DNA of 64,000 nucleotides from Sphingorhabdus profundilacus (GTDB lineage: Bacteria > Pseudomonadota > Alphaproteobacteria > Sphingomonadales > Sphingomonadaceae), in NCBI RefSeq assembly GCF_009769755.1, contig NZ_SDWJ01000001.1:930001-994000 (forward strand). Direction: 5' to 3'. The notes under the pieces are model-generated. The model saw nothing but the letters and a program-made list of their open reading frames with translations. It had not been told where the DNA came from and did not search any database. The position numbers and the translations under genes are program-made. Positions 1-8,710 of this stretch are shown here, in pieces. Position 1 is the stretch's first letter. Each line of letters starts with the position of its first letter.

Positions 1-44
1 TAAGTCAATATCATTATAAAATTCAGTATCTTGTAGGCTTGATG

Positions 45-668
45 TCATTGCGGCTCGAACATTCCTGTTGCTTCATCAAGAACATGTAACTCACCCTGCG
101 CTATCCCGAAATAGGCACCATGGAGTTTGAGAAAGCCCGTCTTTTCACGCTCTGTAATGAAGGGAAATGTGCGTAAATTGGCAAGGCTTACCCTAACCGT
201 TTCCAGTTCCAGCGCATGTTGCGGATCATCGCAATTGGCCGCCAAAATTGCGTCACGGGCATCATCGATGATGCCCACCCATTTATCGACAAAACTATGG
301 CCCTGCTGACCAAGATCGCTGCCCGACAGCGAAGCCGTGATCCCGCCGCACTGGGCGTGACCGAGAATGACGATATGCCTGACCTCCAGACCAAGAACGC
401 CAAATTCGATCGCAGCCGACACACCGTGGAGACCACCGCCTGTTTCATAAGGCGGAACGAGATTTGCGACATTTCTCAGCGCGAAGACTTGACCCGGCAC
501 TGTATCAAAAACCGTTGCCGGATCGACACGGCTGTCGCAGCAGGAAATAATCATCACGGGCGGCGATTGACCGTCACTGGCCAGAGCGTCAAAACGCGCC
601 TTTTGCTTGACATAGGCATCATTTCGAAACCGCTTGTAACCTTCAATCAACGAAGCAAATTCCGGCAT
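45..668 (-). CDS. can: beta-class carbonic anhydrase
   Basis: This enzyme interconverts CO2 and bicarbonate in the cytoplasm. The 207-residue product has the beta-class zinc site: Cys43 and Asp45-Ser46-Arg47 in a CxDSR motif, then His104 and Cys107 in GHAQCGG. Length is normal for the family. Its ATG directly abuts the stop codon of the SbtB-like gene, and a bicarbonate transporter gene lies just upstream, so the three genes look like one transcript. Inferred role: to use or equilibrate imported bicarbonate. The family call is firm; the link to uptake rests on the gene order. Confidence 0.95.
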   Translation of the reverse strand: MPEFASLIEGYKRFRNDAYVKQKARFDALASDGQSPPVMIISCCDSRVDPATVFDTVPGQVFALRNVANLVPPYETGGGLHGVSAAIEFGVLGLEVRHIVILGHAQCGGITASLSGSDLGQQGHSFVDKWVGIIDDARDAILAANCDDPQHALELETVRVSLANLRTFPFITEREKTGFLKLHGAYFGIAQGELHVLDEATGMFEPQ

Positions 669-980
669 TTAAAAGCGGTCCCCACGAACAACCTGGACAT
701 CACCAATGGTGAGCAGGAGCCGGTAGCTATCCAGCAAAGGAACCAGGGCGTCCACCAGATGATTTGCCTTTTCTGTGGATGCGACGACAAGGACAATGGT
801 TTTCGCCGCAGCGCCGGTAACATCGTCCTGTTGCCATTGACCGTTCCGGCCACCGCCTGAATCAACATGAATAAGACTCCACCCCGAGATATCTACTGCC
901 TTGATCAGGGCGGTAATCCGGGGGGCAAGAGGGGTGTCGACGAGTATTTCGATCCGTTTCCGGGTGACTGTTTCTGCCAT
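669..980 (-). CDS. sbtB: SbtB-like PII-family regulator of the bicarbonate transporter
   Basis: A 103-residue protein with the ferredoxin-like layout of PII-like proteins: a first strand near residues 8-14, a glycine-rich T-loop-like stretch at about 42-55 (SGGGRNGQWQQ) and a last strand near 92-99. In cyanobacteria SbtB binds adenyl nucleotides and gates the Na+/HCO3- symporter SbtA. Here the gene lies 3 bp after an sbtA homologue and directly before a carbonic anhydrase gene, which supports the same role. The protein has no cysteine at all, so the redox-sensitive C-terminal CGPxGC loop of some cyanobacterial SbtB proteins is absent. Identification rests on length, fold pattern and context. 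Confidence 0.75.
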   Translation of the reverse strand: MAETVTRKRIEILVDTPLAPRITALIKAVDISGWSLIHVDSGGGRNGQWQQDDVTGAAAKTIVLVVASTEKANHLVDALVPLLDSYRLLLTIGDVQVVRGDRF

Positions 981-983
981 ATT

Positions 984-1931
984 CTATCCGATCAGCTGAG
1001 CATAAGCGGCCATCAGTGAAATGCCGAAGATGATATTGAATGGAAAGGTGATACCCAAAGACATGCTCAAATAAATCCCCGGATCAGCCTCTGGCAATGC
1101 CAGACGCATCGCAGCCGGGACGGCGATATAAGACGCGCTTGCCGCGAGAATTCCAAGCGCCGCCGCAGAGGCAATGTCTAGGCCGATGGCGGTCCCCAAT
1201 GTCGTCCCGATGACACCGTTCAGCACCGGTAAAATGATGGCGAGAACCACCAGTTTTAGCGTTATTTTCCGCGATTGCACCAATCGCCGGGCCGCGATCA
1301 GCCCCATGTCGAGCAAAAACAGGCAAAGGACACCGCGAAAGCCGGTGTCAAATAACGGTTTAACAGGCGCGAAACCGTCCTTCCCTGCGATCATTCCGAT
1401 TACAAAACTACCGACGAGCAGGACGACCGAAGCGTTCGTAAGCACTTCGTGCCAAGGGACCGTGGCGCCTGACGACGCTTGTCCGCGGCGTGCCAGCACC
1501 AGGCCGCTGATGATGGCGGGTGTTTCCATCAATGCCAGAACGGCAACCATATAGCCAGCCGGCCCCAATCCCTGACCGGTCAATATTTCCTTTGCGGTCA
1601 CAAAAGTAACGACACTGACCGAACCATAATGTGCTGCAACCGCACCGGCATCAATTTTTGAAAGGCCGCCAAAGCTGCGTAGCAGCGCGAATGCGATGAT
1701 CGGCAGCAAAAAGCTTAAGGCTATACCCGCCACAGAAGCGGCGATAAGGTCGGCGGTAATCCCGCTGGACGCAACTTCAACGCCGCCTTTCAACCCGATG
1801 GCCGCCATCAAATATAGAGACATGGCTTTTGCAAAAGCCTCGGGAATGGAAAGGTCCGACTTTGCCAGCGCCGCCAAAAAGCCCAGAACGAAGAACAAAA
1901 TGACCGGAGATGTCAGCGTATCAACGATCAT
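984..1931 (-). CDS. sbtA: SbtA-like sodium-dependent bicarbonate transporter
   Basis: A 315-residue, strongly hydrophobic protein with about ten predicted membrane segments, matching the SbtA (DUF897) family of Na+-dependent bicarbonate symporters. Motifs such as AAIGLKGG near the N-terminus and AAHYGSVSVVTF in the middle are typical. The frame stays open far upstream across lipA on the other strand. The start at 1931 was chosen because GGAGG lies 4 bases before it and the protein then begins at the first family-like residues (MIVDTLTSP). It is the first gene of sbtA-sbtB-can and is divergent from lipA, leaving 84 bp for both promoters. Such transporters also occur in heterotrophs, where bicarbonate feeds carboxylases. 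Confidence 0.87.
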   Translation of the reverse strand: MIVDTLTSPVILFFVLGFLAALAKSDLSIPEAFAKAMSLYLMAAIGLKGGVEVASSGITADLIAASVAGIALSFLLPIIAFALLRSFGGLSKIDAGAVAAHYGSVSVVTFVTAKEILTGQGLGPAGYMVAVLALMETPAIISGLVLARRGQASSGATVPWHEVLTNASVVLLVGSFVIGMIAGKDGFAPVKPLFDTGFRGVLCLFLLDMGLIAARRLVQSRKITLKLVVLAIILPVLNGVIGTTLGTAIGLDIASAAALGILAASASYIAVPAAMRLALPEADPGIYLSMSLGITFPFNIIFGISLMAAYAQLIG

Positions 1932-2015
1932 ACCACCTCCTGATTGCAAAAACACCCTCTCGATAGCAGGCAAGTTGCAGTTGGCAAGTGGGTGCCGCAT
2001 CGCTATCTGGGCGAC

Positions 2016-2942
2016 ATGAACGCACCCATCATCCCGCCCGAACGACCACAGCGTGAACGCAAACCTGACTGGATCAGGGTAAAAGCGCCGACAAGCGCAG
2101 GTTTTAATGAAACCCGTCGCCTTATGCGCGACCTTAATCTGAATACTGTGTGCGAAGAAGCGGCATGCCCCAATATCGGTGAATGCTGGACGAAGAAACA
2201 TGCCACCGTCATGATATTGGGCGATGTATGCACGAGGGCATGTGCATTTTGTAACGTCAAAACGGGCATGCCAAAGGCGGTTGATCCACTTGAGCCGGAG
2301 CATGTTGCGATTGCCGCTGCAAAAATGGGATTGGAGCATATCGTGATCACGTCGGTGGACCGCGATGATTTGCCCGATGGTGGTGCCAGTCAGTTCGTCA
2401 AAGTGATTGAAGCGCTGCGTCGCAATACCCCCAAAACGACGATTGAAATCCTGACACCCGATTTCAGGAACAAGGCAGATGCGGCCGTTGAGGCTATCGT
2501 TGCCGCCCGTCCCGATGTGTATAACCACAATCTGGAGACGGTGCCGCGTCTGTACCCGACGATAAGACCGGGCGCGCGTTATTACGCATCGTTGCGTTTG
2601 CTTGAATCTGTCAAACGGCATGATCCATCTATTTTCACTAAATCCGGTGTCATGCTTGGTTTGGGTGAAGAACGGATGGAAGTGCATCAGGTCATGGACG
2701 ACATGCGGAGCGCCGGCATCGACTTTTTGACGATGGGCCAATATTTGCAGCCGACACCCAAGCATACCAAAGTCATGGATTTTGTGACGCCTCAAGCTTT
2801 CGATGCATATGCTGCTATTGCAAGGGCGAAGGGGTTTTTGTTGGTCGCTTCCAGTCCGCTCACACGTTCGAGCTACCATGCGGGGGACGATTTCGCCAAA
2901 ATGCGCGACGCACGGGCGGCACAACTGGCCAAAGCAGGCTAG
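2016..2942 (+). CDS. lipA: lipoyl synthase
   Basis: A radical SAM enzyme that inserts two sulfur atoms into protein-bound octanoyl groups to make lipoamide, needed by the pyruvate dehydrogenase E2 protein also encoded in this window. Both iron-sulfur sites are visible: the auxiliary cluster cysteines Cys46, Cys51 and Cys57, and the radical SAM CxxxCxxC at Cys72, Cys76 and Cys79. The C-terminal RSSYHAG motif is present. The frame is open to 1944, but the ATG at 2016 gives the usual family N-terminus and a normal 308 residues. A COQ10-like gene follows after 11 bp, a common alphaproteobacterial arrangement. Confidence 0.96.
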   Translation: MNAPIIPPERPQRERKPDWIRVKAPTSAGFNETRRLMRDLNLNTVCEEAACPNIGECWTKKHATVMILGDVCTRACAFCNVKTGMPKAVDPLEPEHVAIAAAKMGLEHIVITSVDRDDLPDGGASQFVKVIEALRRNTPKTTIEILTPDFRNKADAAVEAIVAARPDVYNHNLETVPRLYPTIRPGARYYASLRLLESVKRHDPSIFTKSGVMLGLGEERMEVHQVMDDMRSAGIDFLTMGQYLQPTPKHTKVMDFVTPQAFDAYAAIARAKGFLLVASSPLTRSSYHAGDDFAKMRDARAAQLAKAG

Positions 2943-2953
2943 ATCCAACGCCG

Positions 2954-3412
2954 ATGCCCCACCACCACGAACGCCGGACTTTGCCGCACAGCGCCGCGCA
3001 AATGTTTGATCTGGTTGCCGATGTCGGTCGCTATCCCGAATTTCTTCCCTGGGTCAGCGCCGTGCGTATCCGAAAGGATGACGACAGTGAAATGCTGGCC
3101 GACATGATCGTCGGTTTCAAATCATTGCGCGAAACATTCAGCAGTCGGGTTTTAAAGACAGAAAATTCATCGATAACGGTCGATTATCTTGATGGACCGA
3201 TGAAGCATCTGCATAATAGCTGGCGGTTTGAAGATAATGCGGATGGTGGTTCAACGGTGGATTTTACCGTTGATTTTTCGTTCCGGAACAAGGTGTTCGA
3301 AGCGTTGGCAGGGCAATTTTTTGACGCGGCACTCCGCAAGATGACATCTGCATTTATCGAGCGGGCGGACGTCCTTTACGGGGCGGGGGGAAGCAATAGC
3401 CCCAACGCGTGA
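2954..3412 (+). CDS. COQ10/RatA-like START-domain protein
   Basis: A 152-residue protein of the polyketide cyclase/START (SRPBCC) fold. Diagnostic stretches are the N-terminal [16 protein letters not shown] and the C-terminal region ending in a long helix near residues 118-142. Family members bind ubiquinone and assist its function in respiration (COQ10); E. coli RatA was also described as a ribosome-associated factor, so database names vary. Here the ubiquinone-related role is more likely because the gene follows lipA. Its last 37 bp overlap the 3' end of cinA on the other strand. Confidence 0.88.
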   Translation: MPHHHERRTLPHSAAQMFDLVADVGRYPEFLPWVSAVRIRKDDDSEMLADMIVGFKSLRETFSSRVLKTENSSITVDYLDGPMKHLHNSWRFEDNADGGSTVDFTVDFSFRNKVFEALAGQFFDAALRKMTSAFIERADVLYGAGGSNSPNA

Positions 3413-3888
3413 AGCGTCGCATAACTGCGAATATCCGCTCTGCTTTTGTCGGAACCGAACTGAATTTTGTCGCCGACCATATCCTCGGCATCTTTCCCTT
3501 TTTCGGCGACGGCGAATACAACGGTTCCCACCGGCTTTTTTTCCGTACCCCCGTCGGGTCCGGCAATTCCACTGATCGCCACGGCAATATCGGCACCGCT
3601 TCGTTTCAAGGCACCTTGTGCCATTGCCCATGCCACCGCAACGGAAACCGCACCGAAAGTGTCAAGAATATCGGCATTTACACCAAGCATTCTCATTTTA
3701 GCTTCGTTTGAATAGGTCACAAAGCCGCTGTCCAGAACCGAACTGCTGCCCGGTACTTCGGTTATAGCCGCTGCGACCAGCCCGCCAGTGCAGCTTTCAG
3801 CGGTTGCGATCGTTCGCCCCGCAGCGCGATTTTCGGCGACAACGCGTTCGGCCAATTTGGCTATTTTCTGGGGCAGGACGGATTTCAT
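3376..3888 (-). CDS. pncC: CinA C-terminal-type nicotinamide-nucleotide amidase (PncC)
   Basis: A 170-residue stand-alone CinA C-terminal domain. Family members deamidate nicotinamide mononucleotide to nicotinate mononucleotide in pyridine nucleotide recycling. The catalytic region is visible as ATAESCTGG, with Ser32 as the expected nucleophile, followed by a conserved FVTYSNEAK stretch. The N-terminal molybdopterin-like domain of full CinA is absent, as usual for PncC-type proteins. The start ATG shares one base with the ispDF stop codon (TGATG), so translation is probably coupled. The 3' end overlaps the COQ10-like gene by 37 bp in convergent orientation. Confidence 0.9.
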   Translation of the reverse strand: MKSVLPQKIAKLAERVVAENRAAGRTIATAESCTGGLVAAAITEVPGSSSVLDSGFVTYSNEAKMRMLGVNADILDTFGAVSVAVAWAMAQGALKRSGADIAVAISGIAGPDGGTEKKPVGTVVFAVAEKGKDAEDMVGDKIQFGSDKSRADIRSYATLHALGLLLPPAP

Positions 3889-5036
3889 CAGTTTGGCTTT
3901 TCAAAAGTGGCAATCGCTTGGGCTGCTATACCTTCACCGCGCCCGGTAAAGCCAAGCAATTCGGTTGTCGTCGCTTTTACCGATATACGCTCGATATCTG
4001 TACCGGTTATTTCCGCAATGCGCGCCCGCATTGCGGATCGATGCGGCCCTATTTTAGGAGCCTCGCAAATTATGGTGACATCGACGTTTGAAAGCTCGTA
4101 CCCCATATCGCGCGCCAATTTCATCGCATGGGCCAAAAAGCGGTCAGACGACGCCCCCTTCCATTGGGGATCGGAAGGCGGGAAATGGTCACCGATATCA
4201 CCCAAGGCGAGTGCGCCTAGCATCGCATCGGTCAAGGCGTGCAGCGCGACATCGGCATCGCTATGACCTGAAAGACCTTTGTCATACGGGATCAGAACGC
4301 CGCAAAGCCATAATTGTTCACCGGCGACCAGACGATGGACGTCGAACCCTGTTCCGCTTCGCATCGAAGTAATCATGTCTTTTCCTGAAAAGTCCTTGGC
4401 AAATGTCATTTTTGTCAAAGCGTCGTCGCCCGGAACAATATGCACTTCCAAGCCATTGGCCATTAGCATCCGGGCGTCATCGGTCGGTTCTGCACCACTC
4501 CAGCCCAAATGTGCAGCATGGATTGCACTGAAATGGAAGGCCTGGGGTGTTTGGATCCGCCACAGATTTTCTCGCTCTACTGTCTCGGTCAATATGTCCG
4601 TCCCGCGCGCGATGCTGTCGACCATCGGCAGGGCAGGCACTGCTCCCGGTGCCTCCAAAAGCGCATTTAGCAGGTCGTCAATCACCTGTTCGGGCAGAAA
4701 GGGTCGCGCAGCATCATGTATCAACACATAATCTGCCCCCCCCATTTGCGCGATTGCGGCCAGCCCGTTGCGAACACTTTCGCGCCGCGTTGCGCCGCCG
4801 GTTACCAAAAGTGGGGCGGGCAATCCTTCAACCGCGGCCTGCGCCTGATTTTCCTGTCCGGCCCCGATGACCAGGACGACACTCTCTATTTCCGGGCGGT
4901 TGGAAAAAACAGCATAGCTGTGGCGCAGCATCGGCTGCCCTTTTACCTTGCAAAATTGCTTGGGAGTTGATCCACCGGCCCGGCTGCCCGAACCGGCCGC
5001 AACGATGAGGGCAATGATATGCGGACGTGAAGCCAT
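3888..5036 (-). CDS. ispDF: bifunctional IspD/IspF isoprenoid biosynthesis enzyme
   Basis: A 382-residue fusion of two steps of the methylerythritol phosphate pathway. Residues 1 to about 222 are IspD, which makes CDP-methylerythritol: the nucleotide site [15 protein letters not shown] lies at 13-27. Residues about 226-382 are IspF, the cyclodiphosphate synthase, with metal ligands expected at Asp232 and His234 (FDVHR) and His266, and the GHSDAD motif at 257-262. The fused form is usual in alphaproteobacteria. The gene is divergent from dusB across 83 bp and is followed by the CinA-type gene with a one-base overlap. Confidence 0.96.
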   Translation of the reverse strand: MASRPHIIALIVAAGSGSRAGGSTPKQFCKVKGQPMLRHSYAVFSNRPEIESVVLVIGAGQENQAQAAVEGLPAPLLVTGGATRRESVRNGLAAIAQMGGADYVLIHDAARPFLPEQVIDDLLNALLEAPGAVPALPMVDSIARGTDILTETVERENLWRIQTPQAFHFSAIHAAHLGWSGAEPTDDARMLMANGLEVHIVPGDDALTKMTFAKDFSGKDMITSMRSGTGFDVHRLVAGEQLWLCGVLIPYDKGLSGHSDADVALHALTDAMLGALALGDIGDHFPPSDPQWKGASSDRFLAHAMKLARDMGYELSNVDVTIICEAPKIGPHRSAMRARIAEITGTDIERISVKATTTELLGFTGRGEGIAAQAIATFEKPN

Positions 5037-5119
5037 TGTCGCGCCTTAGCCATCCCGCTGTTGCACGCCAAGCCGAAAGCGAGTAACGGCCTGCCTAAAT
5101 TTTAGGCAATGTAGAAAAG

Positions 5120-6115
5120 ATGAAACTCGCACCCATTCACATCGGCAATATCGAAATTGATTGCCCTGTCATTTTGGCACCGATGACCGGTGTTACCGAT
5201 ATGCCATTTCGTAAAATCGTCCGGCGTTTCGGATCAGGGCTGAATGTCACTGAAATGATCGCCAGCCAGGCTATGGTTCGCGAAACGAGGCAATCATTAC
5301 AAAAATGCGAATGGGACGCGATCGAAGAACCGGTTTCCATGCAATTGGCCGGATGCACCGCCTATGAAATGGGGGAGGCAGCCAAGCTAAATGAAGATCG
5401 CGGCGCCGCGATCATCGACATCAATATGGGGTGCCCGGTCAAAAAAGTGGTGAATGGCGATGCGGGTTCTGCGTTGATGCGCGATTTGCCATTGGCTGCC
5501 AGCTTGATCGAAGCGACGGTAAAGGCGGTTTCGGTTCCGGTCACGGTGAAAATGCGGATGGGGTGGGACCATGGCAGTCTGAATGCCCCGGAACTGGCGC
5601 ATATCGCCGAAGATCTGGGCGCAAAAATGGTGACGGTCCATGGCCGTACCCGTAACCAGATGTATAAAGGGTCCGCCGATTGGGCCTTTGTCCGCAATGT
5701 CAAGGATCGGGTGTCTGTTCCCGTTATCGTCAATGGCGATATCTGCACGATTTCCGATGCTGAACAAGCGTTGGAACAAAGTGGCGCTGATGGAATCATG
5801 GTAGGCCGCGGCGCTTATGGCAAGCCGTGGCTGTTGAGCCAGATGATGCACTGGTTCCGCAATGGAAGCATTTTGCCCGATCCGGGTATCGAGGCGCAAT
5901 ATCACCTCATCATCGAACATTATCGGGCGATGCTGGATCTTTATGGAAATGATGTCGGGCTACGGTGTGCGCGAAAGCATATTGGCTGGTATACCAAGGG
6001 ACTGAACGGTTCGGCGGAGTTTCGCAATTTTGTGAACCGTATCGATGACCCTGAAATTGTCGTCGATGAACTGACACGTTTTTACGAACCATTTTTGTCG
6101 CGCACTGCGGCCTGA
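5120..6115 (+). CDS. dusB: tRNA-dihydrouridine synthase DusB
   Basis: An FMN-dependent enzyme that reduces uridine to dihydrouridine in the D-loop of tRNA. The 331-residue product has the family core [13 protein letters not shown] near the N-terminus and the catalytic cysteine Cys105 in INMGCPVKK, with a phosphate-binding region near [11 protein letters not shown]. It is first in a tight plus-strand series. Its TGA overlaps the ntrB ATG by one base, the classical nifR3-ntrB-ntrC arrangement of alphaproteobacteria. This order supports DusB over the other Dus paralogues. Confidence 0.95.
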   Translation: MKLAPIHIGNIEIDCPVILAPMTGVTDMPFRKIVRRFGSGLNVTEMIASQAMVRETRQSLQKCEWDAIEEPVSMQLAGCTAYEMGEAAKLNEDRGAAIIDINMGCPVKKVVNGDAGSALMRDLPLAASLIEATVKAVSVPVTVKMRMGWDHGSLNAPELAHIAEDLGAKMVTVHGRTRNQMYKGSADWAFVRNVKDRVSVPVIVNGDICTISDAEQALEQSGADGIMVGRGAYGKPWLLSQMMHWFRNGSILPDPGIEAQYHLIIEHYRAMLDLYGNDVGLRCARKHIGWYTKGLNGSAEFRNFVNRIDDPEIVVDELTRFYEPFLSRTAA

Positions 6116-7209
6116 TGGCGCATTCGGCGATGAAGCATCCGGACTTTGGGCAAATCCTGACCAATATTCCGGTGCCGGTTTTGCTTATCTCGCCCGATAA
6201 CAAAATTGCTTACGCCAATGATGCAAGCGAGGCGTTTTTTGGCAGAAGCAGAAAACGACTTGAAGGGCAGTTTGTCGAATCGGTTTTGCTTTTTGAAAGC
6301 GAGCGAATGAATCTTGCGCTTGTTTCCCAGGAAAATGACCTTTCGGCGCAGGATATGGAATTGAAGTCTGTCCACGGGTCGATCACCGTCGACATCAACA
6401 TTTCGTTACTGCCCGGTGAAACCGACTGGCGGATTGCCGTTATTTCCCCCCGACATGGGGGTCGTGAACATATCGGCGAACAGAAAGACAGCGGGCAACA
6501 GCAGGCTATGGGTGCGCCGGCGATATTGGGGCACGAAATCAAAAATCCTCTGGCAGGGATAAAAGGAGCGGCGCAATTACTGGCACGGCATGTGGACAAG
6601 AAAAATCAGCCTTTGACCGAATTGATAGTCAATGAAGTCGACCGGATTGCCCGGTTGCTGGATCAGATGCAAAAACTTGGACGATCCGAACCGCCGGAAC
6701 TTGCGCCTGCAAATGTGCATTTGTTGATCGAACGTGCGATCCGATCACTCAGGGCGGCGAATCGGGCAATGCCTGAACTTTCGATCAATTATGACCCGTC
6801 CCTTCCCGAAGTGCTTATCGATGCCGACGGTATGGTCCAGATATTGATAAATCTGATGCAAAATGCGGTTGATGCGTTGCAAGGCAGGCTGGATGGGGTC
6901 ATCGGCATATCCACCCGTTTTGTGATGAGCGGCGCCCTGCGTGAGGCTGACCTTGAACGAAAATCGGTAAAGCTGCCCGTCGAAATCGCCATTTCTGACA
7001 ACGGCCCCGGCGTGCCCGCGCATATCGAGGATGAACTGTTTTCCCCGTTCGTAACCACCAAGCGTGACGGGCAGGGCCTTGGCCTTGCGATTGTGCGGAA
7101 TCTTGCCCAAAATATGAACAGCCGCATTGTGTTTGAACGTGACGTTCAGAAGAATATCACCATTTTCCGCCTTTTCCTGCCCGTCGCAACTATGAAAGCT
7201 GACATATGA
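6115..7209 (+). CDS. ntrB: nitrogen regulation sensor histidine kinase NtrB
   Basis: A soluble two-component kinase that phosphorylates or dephosphorylates NtrC according to nitrogen status, usually through contact with PII. The 364-residue protein has an N-terminal PAS-like domain (about 10-110), a dimerisation and phosphoacceptor helix with His140 in GHEIKNPLAGIK, and a C-terminal ATPase domain with N, G1 (DNGPGVP) and G2 (GQGLGLAIV) boxes. No membrane segment is visible, which fits a cytosolic NtrB. It overlaps dusB by one base and ntrC by four bases (ATGA), so all three are probably cotranscribed. Confidence 0.95.
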   Translation: MAHSAMKHPDFGQILTNIPVPVLLISPDNKIAYANDASEAFFGRSRKRLEGQFVESVLLFESERMNLALVSQENDLSAQDMELKSVHGSITVDINISLLPGETDWRIAVISPRHGGREHIGEQKDSGQQQAMGAPAILGHEIKNPLAGIKGAAQLLARHVDKKNQPLTELIVNEVDRIARLLDQMQKLGRSEPPELAPANVHLLIERAIRSLRAANRAMPELSINYDPSLPEVLIDADGMVQILINLMQNAVDALQGRLDGVIGISTRFVMSGALREADLERKSVKLPVEIAISDNGPGVPAHIEDELFSPFVTTKRDGQGLGLAIVRNLAQNMNSRIVFERDVQKNITIFRLFLPVATMKADI

Positions 7210-8627
7210 CCAATCCCAGAGTTTTGATCGTCGAAGATGACGCATCGATCGGGATGGTCGTTAGCGCCGCTTTATCGGCGGAGAATATCGATACCCAGAT
7301 TTGTGATTCAGTCAGTGCACGAAATGCGGCACTCGATACGGGGCATTTTGATTTGATGCTGACCGATGTGGTGCTGAAAGACAGCGACGGGCTGGCGACA
7401 TTGAAAGAGGTGATGGCGGCAACGCCGGACATGCCGGTGATTATCATGTCCGCACAAAACACTCTGGAAACCGCCGTGCGCGCCAGCGAAATCAATGCGT
7501 TCGAATATTTCCCCAAGCCATTTGACCTGAACGACCTTGTCCTGGCGGTAAAACAGGGAATTGATAAGCGACGTACCACGCCGGATAGCGGCGCAGATAC
7601 CCTGTCCGAAGCCAACCTGCCCATGATCGGCAGGAGTGTGGCCATGCAGGATGTTTACAGAATGGTTGCGCGTTTGCTCCGCAATGACCTTTCAGTGCTG
7701 ATTTCGGGGGAAAGTGGTACCGGCAAGGAATTGGTGGCGGAGGCTATTCATAGTCTGGGTCACCGGCAAACCGGACCCTTTGTTGCAGTGAACATGGCCG
7801 CGATTCCAAGCGAGTTGATAGAGGCTGAACTTTTCGGGCACGAAAAAGGCTCTTTTACCGGCGCAGTAGGACAGGCCATAGGCCGTTTTGAACAGGCGCA
7901 GGGGGGCACGCTATTTCTCGATGAAATTGGCGACATGCCCAAACATGCCCAAACCCGCCTATTACGCGCGTTGCAAAGTGGCGTTATAAGCCGCATCGGC
8001 GGAAAAGCCAGTATCAGGCTGGACGTCCGTATCATCGCTGCCACCAATCAACGGCTTGAGGAATTGATCGCGAATGGTAAATTTCGTGAAGATCTGTTTT
8101 ACCGTCTGAATGTGGTGCCGATACATATGCCGCCACTGCGCGATCGCACCGATGACATCGGTTTGCTGGCACATCATTTTTTGATCCTTGCCGCCAAAGA
8201 CGGCCTTCCGCTCAGGAAAATTGATGATAGCGCAATCGCGGCGTTAATGACGATGCCCTGGCGCGGGAATATCAGGGAGCTTCGAAATCTGATCTATCGT
8301 CTGGCGCTGGTGTGCCGTGAGGACGTCATTACCGATTCCACCATTTTCCAAAATGTGGAAAGTGCGCCAGACGGCGACGCGCCGGTACAAGGCGCCAGTT
8401 TTGAAGCAGCGGTCGTCCAGTTTCTTAGGGATCATAAACAGCGGGGGCATATAAGAGACAAGATTTATCCCAAGGCATTGGCCCAATTCGAAACGCCTTT
8501 GCTGCAACATGTCATGCGGCAGGTTAAAGGTAATCAGTTGAAAGCAGCGGCATTGCTTGGGATCAACAGGAACACGTTACGCAAAAAGCTGACCGAATAT
8601 GGGATTGGTACCGGACTTTCAGGTTGA
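7206..8627 (+). CDS. ntrC: nitrogen regulation response regulator NtrC
   Basis: The sigma54 activator paired with NtrB. The 473-residue protein has a receiver domain with phosphoacceptor Asp54, an AAA+ domain with Walker A GESGTGKE (168-175) and Walker B-type GGTLFLDEIGDMP, and a C-terminal Fis-type helix-turn-helix (NRNTLRKKL near the end). The sigma54-contacting loop reads GSFTGA at 215-220 instead of the usual GAFTGA; Ser in the second position is a conservative change and function is probably kept. ATGA overlap with ntrB indicates coupled translation. Confidence 0.95.
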   Translation: MTNPRVLIVEDDASIGMVVSAALSAENIDTQICDSVSARNAALDTGHFDLMLTDVVLKDSDGLATLKEVMAATPDMPVIIMSAQNTLETAVRASEINAFEYFPKPFDLNDLVLAVKQGIDKRRTTPDSGADTLSEANLPMIGRSVAMQDVYRMVARLLRNDLSVLISGESGTGKELVAEAIHSLGHRQTGPFVAVNMAAIPSELIEAELFGHEKGSFTGAVGQAIGRFEQAQGGTLFLDEIGDMPKHAQTRLLRALQSGVISRIGGKASIRLDVRIIAATNQRLEELIANGKFREDLFYRLNVVPIHMPPLRDRTDDIGLLAHHFLILAAKDGLPLRKIDDSAIAALMTMPWRGNIRELRNLIYRLALVCREDVITDSTIFQNVESAPDGDAPVQGASFEAAVVQFLRDHKQRGHIRDKIYPKALAQFETPLLQHVMRQVKGNQLKAAALLGINRNTLRKKLTEYGIGTGLSG

Positions 8628-8710
8628 ATCGGGTTTTGGGCAAGATGACAAGTTATGAAACGCGCAATTTTGTGCTTTTCAGGCAACGCTGACGCTGCCA
8701 CAGTGGCTTT

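Noticed and set aside
1932-2948. Long minus-strand extension of the sbtA frame across lipA
   Set aside because: lipA on the plus strand has all catalytic motifs, and sbtA has a good ribosome site and family start at 1931; the extension is an antisense shadow.
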